Assembly (NCBI GenBank): GCA_033439265.1
Contig: JAVTVX010000012.1
Span: 36,520,261-36,584,260, forward strand
Direction: 5' to 3'
Length of the DNA: 64,000 bases
DNA from: Dillenia suffruticosa
Taxonomy: Eukaryota > Streptophyta > Magnoliopsida > Dilleniales > Dilleniaceae
The notes below the pieces were generated by a model that ran no database searches, was not told where the DNA came from, and saw only the letters and a program-made list of their open reading frames with translations. The position numbers were made by a program, and so were the translations under genes. The first letter of the stretch is position 1. Each line of letters starts with the position of its first letter. Below are positions 53,617 through 64,000 of this stretch, in pieces.

Positions 53617-54702
53617 CGATTAAGAACATTGGCTCAAAGGTCACCGAGAGAATAGCTGGTAACTCATGCATGTTATAAAGGTCTTAAGTTCGACTCTAGT
53701 TCCCTTGCTCCCCCGCCCCCCAAATAAAAAAAAGGAAAATGGTCTTGAGTTCTCGACAAACCACCAGATAAAATCTTATATCTCATGGTAGTGAAATTTA
53801 TCATTTGTATATTTTGCGACAAATAATATGTAGGTGTGTGCGCGGGCAGATCATAGCAATTCACAGCAGAATAGGAAGGCTAGAGTGATCGCTGGTGAAG
53901 TAATTTGATTGAGATATTGTTTCTAACGTATGGAAAATTGGATTGAAGAGTTTGGAATTTTGTTGGAATCTCTACAGTGGCGCAGGGACCGTAAGTGCAG
54001 TTTCTGCAGCTGGTTTATCAGGAGTTGGAGCTGGTAGATGGTACATAAGGATAATGAAGGCAACTGCACCAGTCACATGTGGGGTCCAAAGCAGTGAGAA
54101 TAGGTTCTTTTGAAGGCAACCTCACAAGATGATTTCCTAGTCTATTTTCTCTTTTTCTCATCGTCTCTGTAGTACCCTTTTCCAGTTTTCAACTTTTTTT
54201 ATTGGTTTCTTCATCTATACTTCTCTATAACGGTTCACTTTTTTGATGTATTTGTTGAAATGCAACAAGAATTATCGTTTTTGTTGTTGAAAGTATCATT
54301 TGTCTTCCATTCGGCTTCAGTTAAAAGTATCCAAATCCCAGATCAATTGACAAGAGATGCACACCATCTAAGGTCGAGATAATCTTCTTTCCTCAATCCA
54401 ATACAGAAATATGCTTTTACAAATAGAAAAGGATTGGATAGAATAGCCAATTGACAGGAAAGAAGAGGGGGAAAAAAACACAAAGGAGAAAATGGAAAAA
54501 CAAAAGTGGAATACATCAAATTGATTTGCAAAAATCAACAGGATCTATTAAGAGCACAATTGAGAGGACCAGCATCAGATGTCAAAGCGGGAACAAGTCC
54601 TCCAGGTGCAACACTAAAGTATTGAGCCGGTGTGTAGTCAGGAGAACAAGTTCCCCAACCAGATGGCACAAAGTAGGCTCCATTTAGAAAAATGTCACTT
54701 GA
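53617..54702. repeat. Duplicated block, copy 2 (pairs with 40285-41326)
   Basis: Contains WAK-like exon 2 (53851-53895) and exon 3 (from about 53987) relics without exon 1, followed by the 3' end of the intact pectate lyase in opposite orientation. Confidence 0.85.
53851..54115 (+). pseudogene. WAK-like gene fragment: exons 2 and 3 only
   Basis: DHSNSQQNRKARVIAG, then TVSAVSAAGLSGVGAGRWYI and IMKATAPVTCGVQSSENR, end at a TGA as in the gene at 39337. An Arg replaces Ile within the membrane helix. Exon 1 with the whole ectodomain is absent. Confidence 0.85.
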
Positions 54703-55868
54703 AGATCTCCACTTCCAATTCTTCCAATAAGCATCAGTATCTCTCTTTGTAACTTGTTTGAAATAGGGATCATTTGGAGCTGTGAAGTAGTTTCCTTCAC
54801 TTAAGATGGTTGGATCCGCGCTCCCACCAATAGCGTACATGAGCCACTCATCATACTTATTATTGGCAACATGAGCATACCCAAATCTTACTCTGCATTA
54901 CCAAGAAATAAACGTATAAGATAAAAGTACATTCTCAAAAACTAGAAAAACGCAATAAGTACTCACCGTGGCATCCTCTGAACTAGACCGCTGCCAAAAT
55001 GGTTATAAACTATCGTCACCCTCATGATCTTATCTGCAATATATTGATCATTATGCCCCAGCAACATCACCTACAATGACGATCAATTTTACCATTCTCT
55101 ATTAGTTTAAACTTTTGGAGTAGATGAGGTATATATATAACTCGTTTTTTAGCATACCTTGTTATGTTGTTGGAAGTAGTTGTTAGAAATGGTAAGGGCA
55201 GTAGAGGCATGAATGACATCAATCAGGCCATCAAAACAGCGAGCAAGGTAGCAATGATCAATCCAAACATAGGAAGAAGCAAAGACAGTAATGGCATCAC
55301 CATCGGATCCCAACCTATGACCAACATGACTTGGAGTACTCCTAACAAGGCCAGGCTTACCGGGTGTACAATCATGAATACTGATGCCATGGACAATAAC
55401 ATGACTAACACCGGCAATTGTTATGCAGGGTCCATGAGCAATCTCAACTTTTGCTCCCCTACCATCAATGGTCTTGTAACTATTGACCATGAGCTCATTT
55501 TCTAGTGTGATCAACATGTCCTTGGCAAAAATGATCCACAGAGGCTGGTTTTGGATTGCCCCATATCTTAGAGTCCCCGGTTTGGGATTCACAGGGTCAT
55601 CCGATGATTCTGTAACTACATAAATTTCCCCAAACTTTCCTCCTATAGCATCTTTTCCAAACCCAATTGCACAATTTGCTAATGCTTGGCGATTTGAGGA
55701 CCATTTTGGATTTGATCTCCAACATGAGTCTATTGTGTTCATGACTTCGTTGTTGGTTGTAGGTTTGTTGTAGGAGTAGCTTGGTGAATAACCAGCTCTA
55801 GCCAACGTTAAAGCATTGTAGAGGATAAAAGACAAGGCTAGGAGGAGAGAGAGTGGTGTACAGGCCAT
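54535..55868 (-). CDS. Secreted pectate lyase (PL1 family)
   Basis: Three minus-strand exons (55868-55158, 55070-54967, 54892-54535) join into 390 residues. A signal peptide [20 protein letters not shown] leads. Family motifs in order: [97 protein letters not shown] (202-221), [17 protein letters not shown] and [17 protein letters not shown] with the catalytic Arg region near 269-275, ending [10 protein letters not shown]. It cleaves de-esterified pectin in the cell wall with Ca2+. The start at 55868 is preferred: the frame upstream opens only with GTG. The leader is GA-rich. Confidence 0.93.
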
Positions 55869-55999
55869 TGGTTTCTGATTTTGGCAAGGAGTGAGAGAGA
55901 GGAGAGAGAGAGATATATTGAAGGCAAAAGGTGGCACCCACGATTATGGGCTGCTAAAACTTGTTGGGTTCATTTAGTTCGTTTGGTAGGATTTTGGAG

Positions 56000-57165
56000 G
56001 GAAACGTGCTTGCACGAGCCATGTTTTAGCACTGACTTTGCAAATATATGCTTCATCTTTTTTTAGTAATGATTAATGATTTGGGTCAATTTACTAATCC
56101 AAGGTTTAGGCGCAGTTGTTGGATATGGAGACCTTAGAGGGAGGGAGATGTGAGGAATTGCGTCCATTGGAGTGAGTCTTTGGCGAGGGACACCTCACTC
56201 ACTAGGAATAAAATTTGCCGACACACATTCAAATTTGAGGATAAATGTACTAAAATAATTAGTCTAGTCTCCCTTTGTAATGAGTGGACAATAATTTCCT
56301 TTTATTTTCCTTATTTTCAACGAACGAGAATAGCGACAATATAGAGTGACGTAAAATGCTATTAAATTTGAATAATTTTAAATTGGTTAAAATATTTTTA
56401 AATTGAATAAAAAATTTTTGATTTATTTATTTTTGACTTATGTGGTAATTTTGTTATTATTATATTATTAATTAAGATTAATATTTTTAAATTAGACCGA
56501 CCAAAAGCCGTCAAGTGTAACCTTCTTAAATAATTTTCTTAAGAATAATTCAGTAAATTTTTTATTAACGGGTGAGAAATGCGCCTTATTCTACTTATTG
56601 CACACATTGGCCCTCCCTACCGGTATGTAGCCTATAGTTGAGCAAGTTATCAGTTTGGAAGGTAAATGATGCACAGCAATAGTGTAGTTCTGTCGATGAG
56701 TTATAGCTTAAGTGACAGCACATTCCTCTTTCACTCGTAAAATTCTGGAGTTCACTATATATAGAAAAAATAGTTTAGTCCTGCCATGGCTATTCCAATA
56801 GCTCTATCCTCTCGGTCACATCCGCCGCCAGAAGATGTATTTTTGCTTCTCGCCAGACTAGGGAAAAAATCACAAGATCTTAGAGATTTTTGGTCCTATC
56901 GCCGCTGATTAGCATTGTCCGACCGTGATATTGGTTGCTGGTACTTCGCCGGATCAGATGCTATCAAAGGTCCAGCCAATAAGGTGGTGGCCATTGTGCT
57001 CCTGAGATTGCTCAGTTTGGTTTTTCTTCTCTTTTTCGGAACCCTTTATTTTGGTAGGTAATTTTGTTATATAAGTTGTGCTCAATTTGGATACATGATG
57101 TGTTTGTTTATGTTTAATAGTTTGCAAAAAAAATTGGGTTCCAAAGTCAAAACTGGTTATGCAAA
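56000..57165. other. Upstream flank of pectate lyase, no gene recognised
   Basis: A short frame near 56786 (MAIPIALSSRSHPPPEDVF) ends after about 40 codons and is not recognisable. The rest is AT-rich. Confidence 0.45.
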
Positions 57166-57169
57166 TAAT

Positions 57170-57260
57170 ATAGTTACCAAAGCACTTTGTTGGATTAGTT
57201 TTGACTTCCCAATAGACTTAATAGCAGTTGACGCCTTGGCCCCAGTGCTCAATATAAGCA
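57170..57260. repeat. Array repeat landmark, copy 1
   Basis: ATAGTTACCAAAGCACTTTG and ATTTGACTTCCC-like text recurs at 59930-60010 and, more weakly, at 62912-62980. It marks the left part of each tRNA-Lys/STIG1 unit. Confidence 0.7.
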
Positions 57261-57690
57261 TGTGTGAGTTATGATTAATTAAGAAGAAACAACAATTAGT
57301 CTCACTAATTAACAATTAAGTCGGCAATATATCAATTAAAACTTCCATGATGATATCATTGATACATATATTATTTATGAGGTATATGGCTACGTGCCAA
57401 ACTCCTTGAGCATATTAAGGGCACAAGTCCATAACTAGGCGGCCATAATGCATATGGGTATTCTCCCATGTAGTAAAGCTTTTTGGATTTATGTATGGGC
57501 AGGTAAAACGAACCATGAAAGCTCTCTCTCAAGATCCTTAGCTTCAAGCTTCTTACCAGATAACAATGGAGTTGTGGGAGTAGATTTTTTATTTTATTTT
57601 ATTTTATTTTTTACTTTTTCCTATTAAAAGAAATAACAATTAATAATTTAGATTAGCATTAAAATAAGATTTTCTAAAAGATCAAACAAC

Positions 57691-57758
57691 GCCATCCTGA
57701 TTCAGCTGGTAGAGTGCATGGCTTAACCATGTACGTGGTCTTGCGCTCGAGGATGGTG
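57691..57758 (+). pseudogene. tRNA-Lys pseudogene
   Basis: GCCATCCTGATTCAGCTGGT and GGCTTAACCATG match the tRNA at 52489, but the anticodon loop has lost two T residues and the T arm is scrambled. Confidence 0.85.
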
Positions 57759-58395
57759 TCTCATTCAACCAAGTTAATTTAAATTTATAAAATAAACTAA
57801 ATGTAATACATATCAATTAATTGTCCTATGAATTATGAAATAAGTATAAAAGAATTTATAATTTTCAAAATAAAAAAAAAGTTAATAAGATAAATGGTTG
57901 GAACTTCTTAACACACTAATGAACTTTTGTTGGATTAGATATTTTTTTTATTGGACGGTGCCTGGTCGCTAGTTTCCGCTTACCTTGAATTAAAATAAAA
58001 TTAGGGAGCGAACATAGAAATTTATATTGGACAGAAAAATACAATATACAAGGAGAAAGATTTTTTCTTTTTTAAAAAATAAACTACATTATTTTAACGA
58101 TATTTTAAGTTTTGAGATTATATTGTAAAAAATTTTTAACAAAATTTAATAAAATTTCAAGGGGCAACCCTGGATACAAAATACAAGCATCACATTTGTG
58201 ACAAGAGTCGATAAAACTAAAAGCAACGAAACCAAGAGATAATAAAATCAAATTATATCTGGACTTATTACAATAAATGCCTAAGAGCCCAAACCCATCA
58301 AAATTGTGATGAGTCACGGCCTTATTGGTCACACATAACATTCAAAAATCAAGTGAACTTGGGAATTACTCCTAAGAAGGATATGCCTTTCTATT

Positions 58396-58857
58396 CTAAG
58401 CATAGTTGCACATGCCTAGAGAACACACATCACCTTTTTGGCACTTGTTGTTGCAACCCCCACAATGTTTCTTATTATTATTAGGGTTAACACAAGCACC
58501 TTTGCAACAAATCTCAGAGTTCTTGCACTTCTTCCCACACATTCCACAATTTTGTCTGTCTGTTGTCACATTCACACATTTCTTCTTGCAGCAGTCTGGT
58601 CCTGGACTTCCTTTGGCTCTACAAACTCTTGGGTATTTGTTGCATGTCATTTTGGCAGTTGGAGTACTTTGTGCTAGAAATCTACCGGCCCCTCTTAGTG
58701 AGGACAATTCCTGTGTTGATAGAGATGAATCAAATTCCTCATTTTCATCTTCATCGATTAAGGTTTGTTCATTGTCCAGATCGATTGACGTTGCAAGAAG
58801 ATGGGTAGCTAATGCCATGACAAGGGCTAGTACTAGAATGGTCTTTAGACACTTCAT
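58396..58857 (-). CDS. STIG1-like Cys-rich secreted protein, copy 1
   Basis: An intronless 153-residue frame. The signal peptide MKCLKTILVLALVMALATHL is followed by an acidic spacer (DEDENEEFDSS), SLRGAGRFLAQ and a Cys-rich Stig1 domain. That domain has CNKYPRVCRAKGSPGPDCC, NCGMCGKKCKNSEICCKGAC and HCGGCNNKCQKGDVCSLGMC. STIG1 proteins are secreted; the tobacco/tomato/petunia founders act in the stigma exudate and bind pollen receptor kinases, but tissue use here is unknown. A TATA box is at 58994-58985 and a (GA)n leader at 58863-58914. It is 80-90 percent similar to copy 2 by eye. All cysteines are shared. Confidence 0.92.
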   Translation of the reverse strand: MKCLKTILVLALVMALATHLLATSIDLDNEQTLIDEDENEEFDSSLSTQELSSLRGAGRFLAQSTPTAKMTCNKYPRVCRAKGSPGPDCCKKKCVNVTTDRQNCGMCGKKCKNSEICCKGACVNPNNNKKHCGGCNNKCQKGDVCSLGMCNYA

Positions 58858-58860
58858 GTT

Positions 58861-58862
<2 letters not shown>

Positions 58863-58914
<52 letters not shown>
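58863..58914. repeat. (GA)n microsatellite in STIG1 copy 1 leader
   Basis: GA run beginning six bases upstream of the start codon, with one G interruption. Confidence 0.9.
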
Positions 58915-58918
<4 letters not shown>

Positions 58919-58984
58919 GACTAGTGAATATTTGTTCAATAATTTGAGACAAAGAAGTGGTGGAGATTAGAGGGTTTAAGAAGG

Positions 58985-58994
58985 TTATATATAG
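58985..58994 (-). promoter_or_regulatory. TATA box of STIG1 copy 1
   Basis: Minus-strand CTATATATAA about 130 bases before the start codon; the equivalent in copy 2 is at 61478-61488. Confidence 0.6.
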
Positions 58995-59724
58995 AAGAGT
59001 GATTAGTTTAATTTGGAGGTTTAATGAATTAAAAAAATTAGAGGTGTATGGGTTAGTGGGGTGGTCTAATTCAACGGCTAGATGTTGATTAAACAAACCA
59101 AATTTAAGGTGAGTTACCCCAAGTTTGAACTACCTAACTATCTTGGTGTTGATTCGCAGCTAGGTATGGTGTGCTTCCATTTTGCCACCTCACGAAGGTT
59201 CTGCGACTTTGGGTAGAGTTTGTACTTTTTGCTTGAAAAATTAAAAAAAATAAAATAAAATATACTAAGTATTTTGGAACCAATTTTAAAGCACGTGACC
59301 ATTCTGTCTGGTCAATTTCACGACGTTAGTTAATAAAGAGCAGATATTCACTCTCATATCGAATAACTTCATTCCCTCTCTCCCTCTATTTTTTTTTCTT
59401 TGATAAATCATGATATCAAATAACCAGATTGAATTTAACTAAATTCAGTTCCTATTGAATTGGGTCTTTAAGAAGTAAATCTCTTTAGATATTTATTTTT
59501 ATCATACACAAAATTCAAATTCAAGAATTTAATTAAGAAGGTATTAATATCCGATCATTAAATTCACAAGGTGTTGATCGAACAAGTTAATTTTCACAAA
59601 CTGTTGTATAAGTTTGGAAATCCTCCGTCTTAAAAATTAATTTTTAAAATACGAATCATATTCACTTGTAATAATACTAATATCAGTTATAAATAGTAAA
59701 AATTGAGATCGATTTAATAATATA

Positions 59725-60010
59725 ACACAAGATTACTATAATCAAGCCGATCCAAGTGCCGGATTTTTAAAGGGAATTTGAATAATATCATGCTTAATTT
59801 AAGAATATAATTTGGGTTTCCTAGTTACCATATAGTTTTATATGACCTCCCTACTAGAAAACAAATATTGCAACCTTTTCATTTGTTGTGATTTCATCAT
59901 GAAATTAGTTAACAATACCCCAAAACAAATATAGTTACCAAAGCACTTTGGTTGGATTAGATTTGACTTCCCAGTTGACTTCAATAGCTGTTGACGCGTT
60001 GACCACGAAG
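59725..60010. repeat. Array repeat matching 53390-53590 and 57170-57260
   Basis: The first part (AATATCATGCTTAATTTAA, GGTTTCCTAGTTACCAT) matches 53390-53590, and the second part (ATAGTTACCAAAGCACTTTG) matches 57170. Here they are adjacent; at the earlier unit they are separated by the WAK/pectate lyase block. Confidence 0.75.
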
Positions 60011-60414
60011 TTCAAGATAAGCATGTGAGATTTTAATTGTAATTAGGAACCCATTATCCCACTTAATCCCAATTAGTCAGACTAATAGTTATGATAATTC
60101 GTTGGCTAATTTGAACACTCATCTTTATACGTCTAAATTTTATTTATTGTTTTAGTTAAAATAAATCATAAATTAAATTTTATATGATAATTTATATTAT
60201 GGTATTTAACTAAATTTTTATTAATTATTTGTTTAAATTTATTTAAATATCATGATATTGTAATTAAAAATTGGTCAACTGAATTACAACGTAGCCTCGG
60301 AAAACAGATTACATGAACAAGTAATATCTCTATGCACCAAAAAATAAGTTCTAGAGTCACAATTAATCAGGTAAAATTTAGCTTACCATATGAAGTTTAG
60401 GCAAAAGTTTCATG

Positions 60415-60486
60415 GCTGTCCAAGCTCACCTGGTAGAGCATATGACTTTTAACCATGTGGTCGTGGATTCGATTTTCACCGCCAGT
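60415..60486 (+). pseudogene. tRNA-Lys pseudogene
   Basis: Anticodon arm GACTTTTAACCATGTGGTCG is kept, but the acceptor ends (GCTGTCC and ACCGCCA) no longer pair and box B is GATTCGATTTTC. Confidence 0.85.
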
Positions 60487-60938
60487 ACTACTAAATGTAT
60501 CATCATCATGGTGCAGGTCATTCAATCTCCCCATAATCATTAGAACTTTATTATCTTCATGTATAAAAAAAAGTATTTTCACAAATATGAGATAAACATA
60601 ACTATTCTTGAAGTATATTCAGGCAACATACCCCAATTAACTCTTGGCCTCATTTTTGCTTTAATCAAGGTTATAGGCTTGACCACATTTTGGATAAGCA
60701 AACTCTCCAATTTGTATCAAAATTCAAAAGAATATTCGATGATTTATATGGTGGGGGGGGGGGGAACACAAATATGGCTAAACTCACCAGAACATTTATC
60801 ATATTAAATTAACGAAATGACTTATTACAAGGAAAAATCAAACAACTTACAACTGAGACCCATCAAAATTGTGATGAGTCACAACATAACCTTATTGGTC
60901 ATATATATACTAATAAAATGTTATCTACAACAAATTTC

Positions 60939-61397
60939 CTAGGCATAGTTGCACATGCCAAGAGAACACACGTCACCTTTTTGGCACTTCTTGTTACAAC
61001 CCCCACAATGTTTCTTATTATTATTAGGGTTAACACAATCACCTTTACAACAAATCTCTGAGTTCTTGCACTTCTTCCCACACATTCCACAATTTTGTCT
61101 ATCAGTCGTCACATCCACACATTTTTTCTTGCAACAATCTGGTCCTGGACTTCCTTTGGCTCTACACACTCTTGGGTACTTGTTGCATGTCATTTTGGAT
61201 GGAGGACTTTGTGCTAGAAATCTACCAGCCCCTCTTAGTGAGGAAAATTCTTCTGCCGAATGGGATGAATCAAAGTTCTCATTTTCATCTTCACCGATTA
61301 AGGTTTCTTCCTCGTCTAGATCAATTGCTGAGGCAAGAAGAGTCGTAGCTAAAGCCACGATAAGGGCTAGTATTAGAATGGGATTCAGACACTTCAT
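60939..61397 (-). CDS. STIG1-like Cys-rich secreted protein, copy 2
   Basis: An intronless 152-residue frame starting MKCLNPILILALIVALATTL, with acidic spacer DEEETLIGEDENENFDS and then the Stig1 domain with the same cysteine pattern as copy 1 (CNKYPRVCRAKGSPGPDCC, NCGMCGKKCKNSEICCKGDC, HCGGCNKKCQKGDVCSLGMC). The mature domain is nearly identical to copy 1, while signal peptide and spacer differ more, which suggests selection on the Cys-rich part. Leader GA tract at 61402-61420, TATA at 61488-61478. It is a tandem duplicate with the same orientation. Confidence 0.92.
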   Translation of the reverse strand: MKCLNPILILALIVALATTLLASAIDLDEEETLIGEDENENFDSSHSAEEFSSLRGAGRFLAQSPPSKMTCNKYPRVCRAKGSPGPDCCKKKCVDVTTDRQNCGMCGKKCKNSEICCKGDCVNPNNNKKHCGGCNKKCQKGDVCSLGMCNYA

Positions 61398-61499
61398 GCT
61401 TGAGAGAGAGAGAGAGAGAGATTTCGTTCCAATGGCTTTTGAGATGAAGTGGTGGTGAAATTAGAGGTTTAATAGGGGTATATATAGGAAAGTGAAATA

Positions 61500-62660
61500 G
61501 TTTGGTTTGGAGGGATCAATAAGTTTGAAGAAGTTAATATTGTATATGGTGTTAGTGGGGTTGGTCTAATTCAACGGCTACATTTGTTGATCAAGTAACC
61601 AAAGTTAGGCTCTCCAAACCAATACTAGTTAGAGAAAACATTGTAACTTGTTGGTTTTCCATTATTTGTCATTTCACCGAGGTTTCCATTTTCTGCAATT
61701 TCTGGATGATTTTGTGCAGAACAACGATGCATTAGATTTCAAAATTATAAACTAATTTTAGAGCAAATATATAAATAAAATTTAATATTTGAAATTATAT
61801 ACTATATATTGTGATCAAATCCTATGTCAATGGCACTTAACTTAGGATGGAGATATTTATAATTTTTTTTTTTTTGTATGAATTGTCATATAGTGTTTTT
61901 GGTCTGTTGGGTATTTGACTCATTTGCTCCATGTAATATTACCATTTTTTTTCTAATTTCGGCAATAGTAATTTATAATTTGAGTAATTTTGAATCGGTC
62001 AAAATATTCTTCGACCAAGCAAAATTTTTTTAAAATATATTGTGGTGAACAGTAAAATAAAATTTGATTCATTTAGTTTTTAACTTATTTGATCTTTGGG
62101 GCACTTTTTTTTTTTTTAAAAAAAAACTGTAATTAATATGCTCCAAGTTGATATTTTTGCCACTTCAAGCAATTTGCTACAATGCTTTTTTTTTTGAACA
62201 TACCGGGACTCGATGAGTCTATTACATAGGGAAGGGGAGAAGATGCCACTTGAACCAAAACTTTTTGGCAATTTGCTACAATGCTGCCGAAGTGCAAAAA
62301 TTATTTTTTGGAAAAATGTTATTCTCTTTGCTAAATGGGCTTGAATAATCGTATTGTCATTAAAAGTTTTTGGGGAAATATTATTTTTTGGCAAAAATTA
62401 TTTTTAGAAATATTTAATGTTGTCATTAAAATTTTTAACGATATTTATCAAAATATTGTTATTTTTTAAAAATATATATATTATTAATTTTTTTTTTCTT
62501 TAAATTTTAAGAAGGGCCCCTCGCCCCTGGTACTATCCCTACAGGGGTACATGGAGAAGGTATGGTGCTCAAAAATTGGCCTGATGGGTCCCAAGAAAGC
62601 CTTTTTTTCGTAAAGCAAAAGACATTAACATATTTTTCAAATTTGTTACTCCAAACTATA
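61500..62660. other. Upstream flank of STIG1 copy 2, no gene
   Basis: Promoter-proximal text to about 61700 parallels the other STIG1 copies. Beyond that it is AT-rich with T-runs and no recognisable gene. Confidence 0.5.
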
Positions 62661-62664
62661 CAAA

Positions 62665-62853
62665 AACCAAACTTTCATAGGTATAATGGTAGAGCATCAC
62701 ATTCATTTAACTATTGAATTTGGATTCGAGCAATGAGAATGAAAAAATGAGATTTAAAAGAGTTAATCCCTGAATCAGATCTATAGTATTTAGACCAGAT
62801 TAGCTATGTAAAATCCAGATAATAGTGGGTAAAAAAAAAAAAAAAAAAAAAAA
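62665..62853 (+). mobile_element. Possible SINE, diverged
   Basis: TAATGGTAGAGCATCACATTC is box A-like and TTTGGATTCGAGC box B-like. CCAGATTAGCTATGTAAAAT and a long A-run (62832-62853) follow. It resembles the other SINEs only in layout. Confidence 0.45.
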
Positions 62854-62859
62854 CTATTC

Positions 62860-63840
62860 GAGATAGACCATATAACATAATTAATTGCCTTGTAAGTCAA
62901 AACCCGTATGCAATATAGTTAACAAAGCACTTTGTGGGTTTAGATTTGACTAGCAATAAAATAATACCTACCAAACGAGTTGACCCCAAAATTCCAACAC
63001 AAGCACATGCAGATATAGTTAATTCAAAAGGAAACATTTCGACTTCTTGTTTATTCTTCTCATTAACTGATTTTAATTATATCGACAATACGTATTAACT
63101 CTTTAAAACCCAAGACTCAGTGTTTAACAGAAGCGACTAAATTTATAAATTTTCATCATATTAAAAAAAAATAATTTAAGTTAGAAGAATTTGTCTGAAT
63201 TAGCAAAAAAGAATTAAGTTTTTTTTTTTTTTTTTCCCTCAATCAATTCAAAAAAAGCCATGCTGGTTCCTAATTTCAATAGATTAGTCAAGTTGAAAGC
63301 CACAGTCGAATACTCCTAAAAAAAAAAAAAAAAAAAAAACCCTATGGGAGCACTTGCTTATCTGTCACGTAGTCTATACTAGACTTCTTAATTCTGTGTC
63401 TCTCACCTTGACATGAAATTTGAAAGAAGCTGATATGGTGATATATGTATATATATATTTTGTAAGACTACTTATATTCTTCTTCTTGCTTGTTCTGATC
63501 TTTCTTGTTGTTCATATAATTGAAGTTTTACAAGAATTATGTTAGGCCATTTTCCTCATAAATATGAGGTGTATCCTTGGTCCCTTATCTTTTTATATGA
63601 AACAAATTCCGAATGCTCTTCTAATAAAATATGATAAAATGGTAAAATTTTAAAAATATTTCTCAAGTAACATATAATTGTAAAAATATCACTTAATCTA
63701 TTTTAATTCTATGTAGTAAACATGATAAAATGGTAAAATTTTAAAAATATAATTTTAAAAAATTTAAAAAATTTTGAATCTGAAGAAGGTAACATAAAGC
63801 AAAATAAGTCACTAGATTTAATGGGTTTGGAGCAAAGTCC
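62860..63840. other. AT-rich intergenic with weak array landmark at 62912
   Basis: ATAGTTAACAAAGCACTTTG at 62914-62933 suggests a third decayed unit, but I found no tRNA relic after it. A-runs at 63319-63339. No gene. Confidence 0.4.

Positions 63841-63841
<1 letters not shown>

Positions 63842-63895
<54 letters not shown>
63842..63895. repeat. (GA)n microsatellite next to the OPR-like fragment
   Basis: Pure GA run of 54 bases; on the minus strand it continues the coding frame as Leu-Ser repeats. Confidence 0.9.
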
Positions 63896-63897
<2 letters not shown>

Positions 63898-63969
63898 GTG
63901 AGAAAGATAAAATTTGCCCATTTTGTAAGGAGTGAGGAGAGGAATGGTTGGGGGTGTGGTGGCAGCCAT
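63898..63969 (-). pseudogene. 12-oxophytodienoate reductase-like first-exon fragment
   Basis: The minus strand reads MAATTPPTIPLLTPYKMGKF followed by YLSHS. IPLLTPYKMG(K/R)F-LSH is the conserved N-terminus of OPR1/2-type old-yellow-enzyme reductases. Directly after it comes the (CT)n tract instead of a splice donor or the expected APLTR block, and no further OPR exons lie at lower coordinates. It is probably a fragment. A true gene with a very distant exon 2 seems unlikely because STIG1 genes intervene. Confidence 0.55.
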
Positions 63970-64000
63970 GAGTAGCTTCTCCTCTTTTCTCTTCTCCAAA

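Noticed and set aside
57691..60486. Two further functional tRNA-Lys genes
   Set aside because: Loss of anticodon-loop bases or unpaired acceptor arms; called pseudogenes instead.
58406..61458. Long plus-strand frames (170 and 169 codons) opposite both STIG1 genes
   Set aside because: They mirror the Cys-rich sense frames and resemble each other only because the sense genes do. Sense frames have signal peptide, TATA box and family match.

Overview
The window is nuclear DNA from a flowering plant, very probably a eudicot and plausibly woody. It has GT-AG introns of typical plant size, AT-rich intergenic DNA, many GA/CT dinucleotide tracts in gene leaders, and plant-only families: group IIb WRKY, phytepsin with a plant-specific insert, STIG1 peptides, a GUB_WAK/WAK-associated protein and a PL1 pectate lyase. 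I cannot name the species. All gene models were joined by eye from reading frames, splice dinucleotides and remembered family structure. No alignment was run.

The left third (0-31 kb) holds ordinary single-copy genes: a peroxisomal PMP22/Mpv17 protein (+, 7 exons), a BAP31-like ER protein (+, 2 exons), a 13-coding-exon aspartic proteinase (-) and a 6-exon group IIb WRKY factor (-). Between them lie relics: a frameshifted At4g22030-type pseudogene, a MAPKKK17/18-type kinase that has lost the middle of its kinase domain, and RNase H fragments of LINE-type elements. A SINE with perfect target-site duplications sits in PMP22 intron 2.

The segment 31-39 kb is gene-poor and AT-rich. It contains SINEs that landed next to each other at one target site and a possible solo-LTR relic. 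The segment 39-57 kb is a duplicated block. An intact kinase-less WAK-like gene is followed by the 3' end of a pectate lyase, and about 12 kb later the 3' end of the WAK-like gene is followed by an intact pectate lyase. That is what a tandem duplication with breakpoints inside both genes would leave. The gap between the copies now holds a 7.2-kb Ty1-copia element (42312-49553, LTRs of about 0.5 kb, TSD CATAT) whose internal domains are out of order, plus F-box/LRR and LINE fragments and a reverse-oriented SINE.

The right end (52.4-63 kb) is a tandem array built on a cassette of tRNA-Lys (or a tRNA-Lys relic) followed by a STIG1-like gene on the opposite strand. One cassette has a good tRNA and a broken STIG1; two have broken tRNAs and intact STIG1 genes. 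The window closes with a fragment resembling the first exon of a 12-oxophytodienoate reductase, running straight into a (CT)n tract.

The genes form no operon or obvious pathway. The themes are secretion and cell wall (pectate lyase, WAK-like, STIG1, phytepsin), organelle membranes (PMP22, BAP31) and stress regulation (WRKY). The most unusual material is structural: the scrambled copia element with its CpG-rich GCGCGTG tract, the reciprocal gene-end duplication, the tRNA-Lys/STIG1 cassettes and the stacked SINE insertions.
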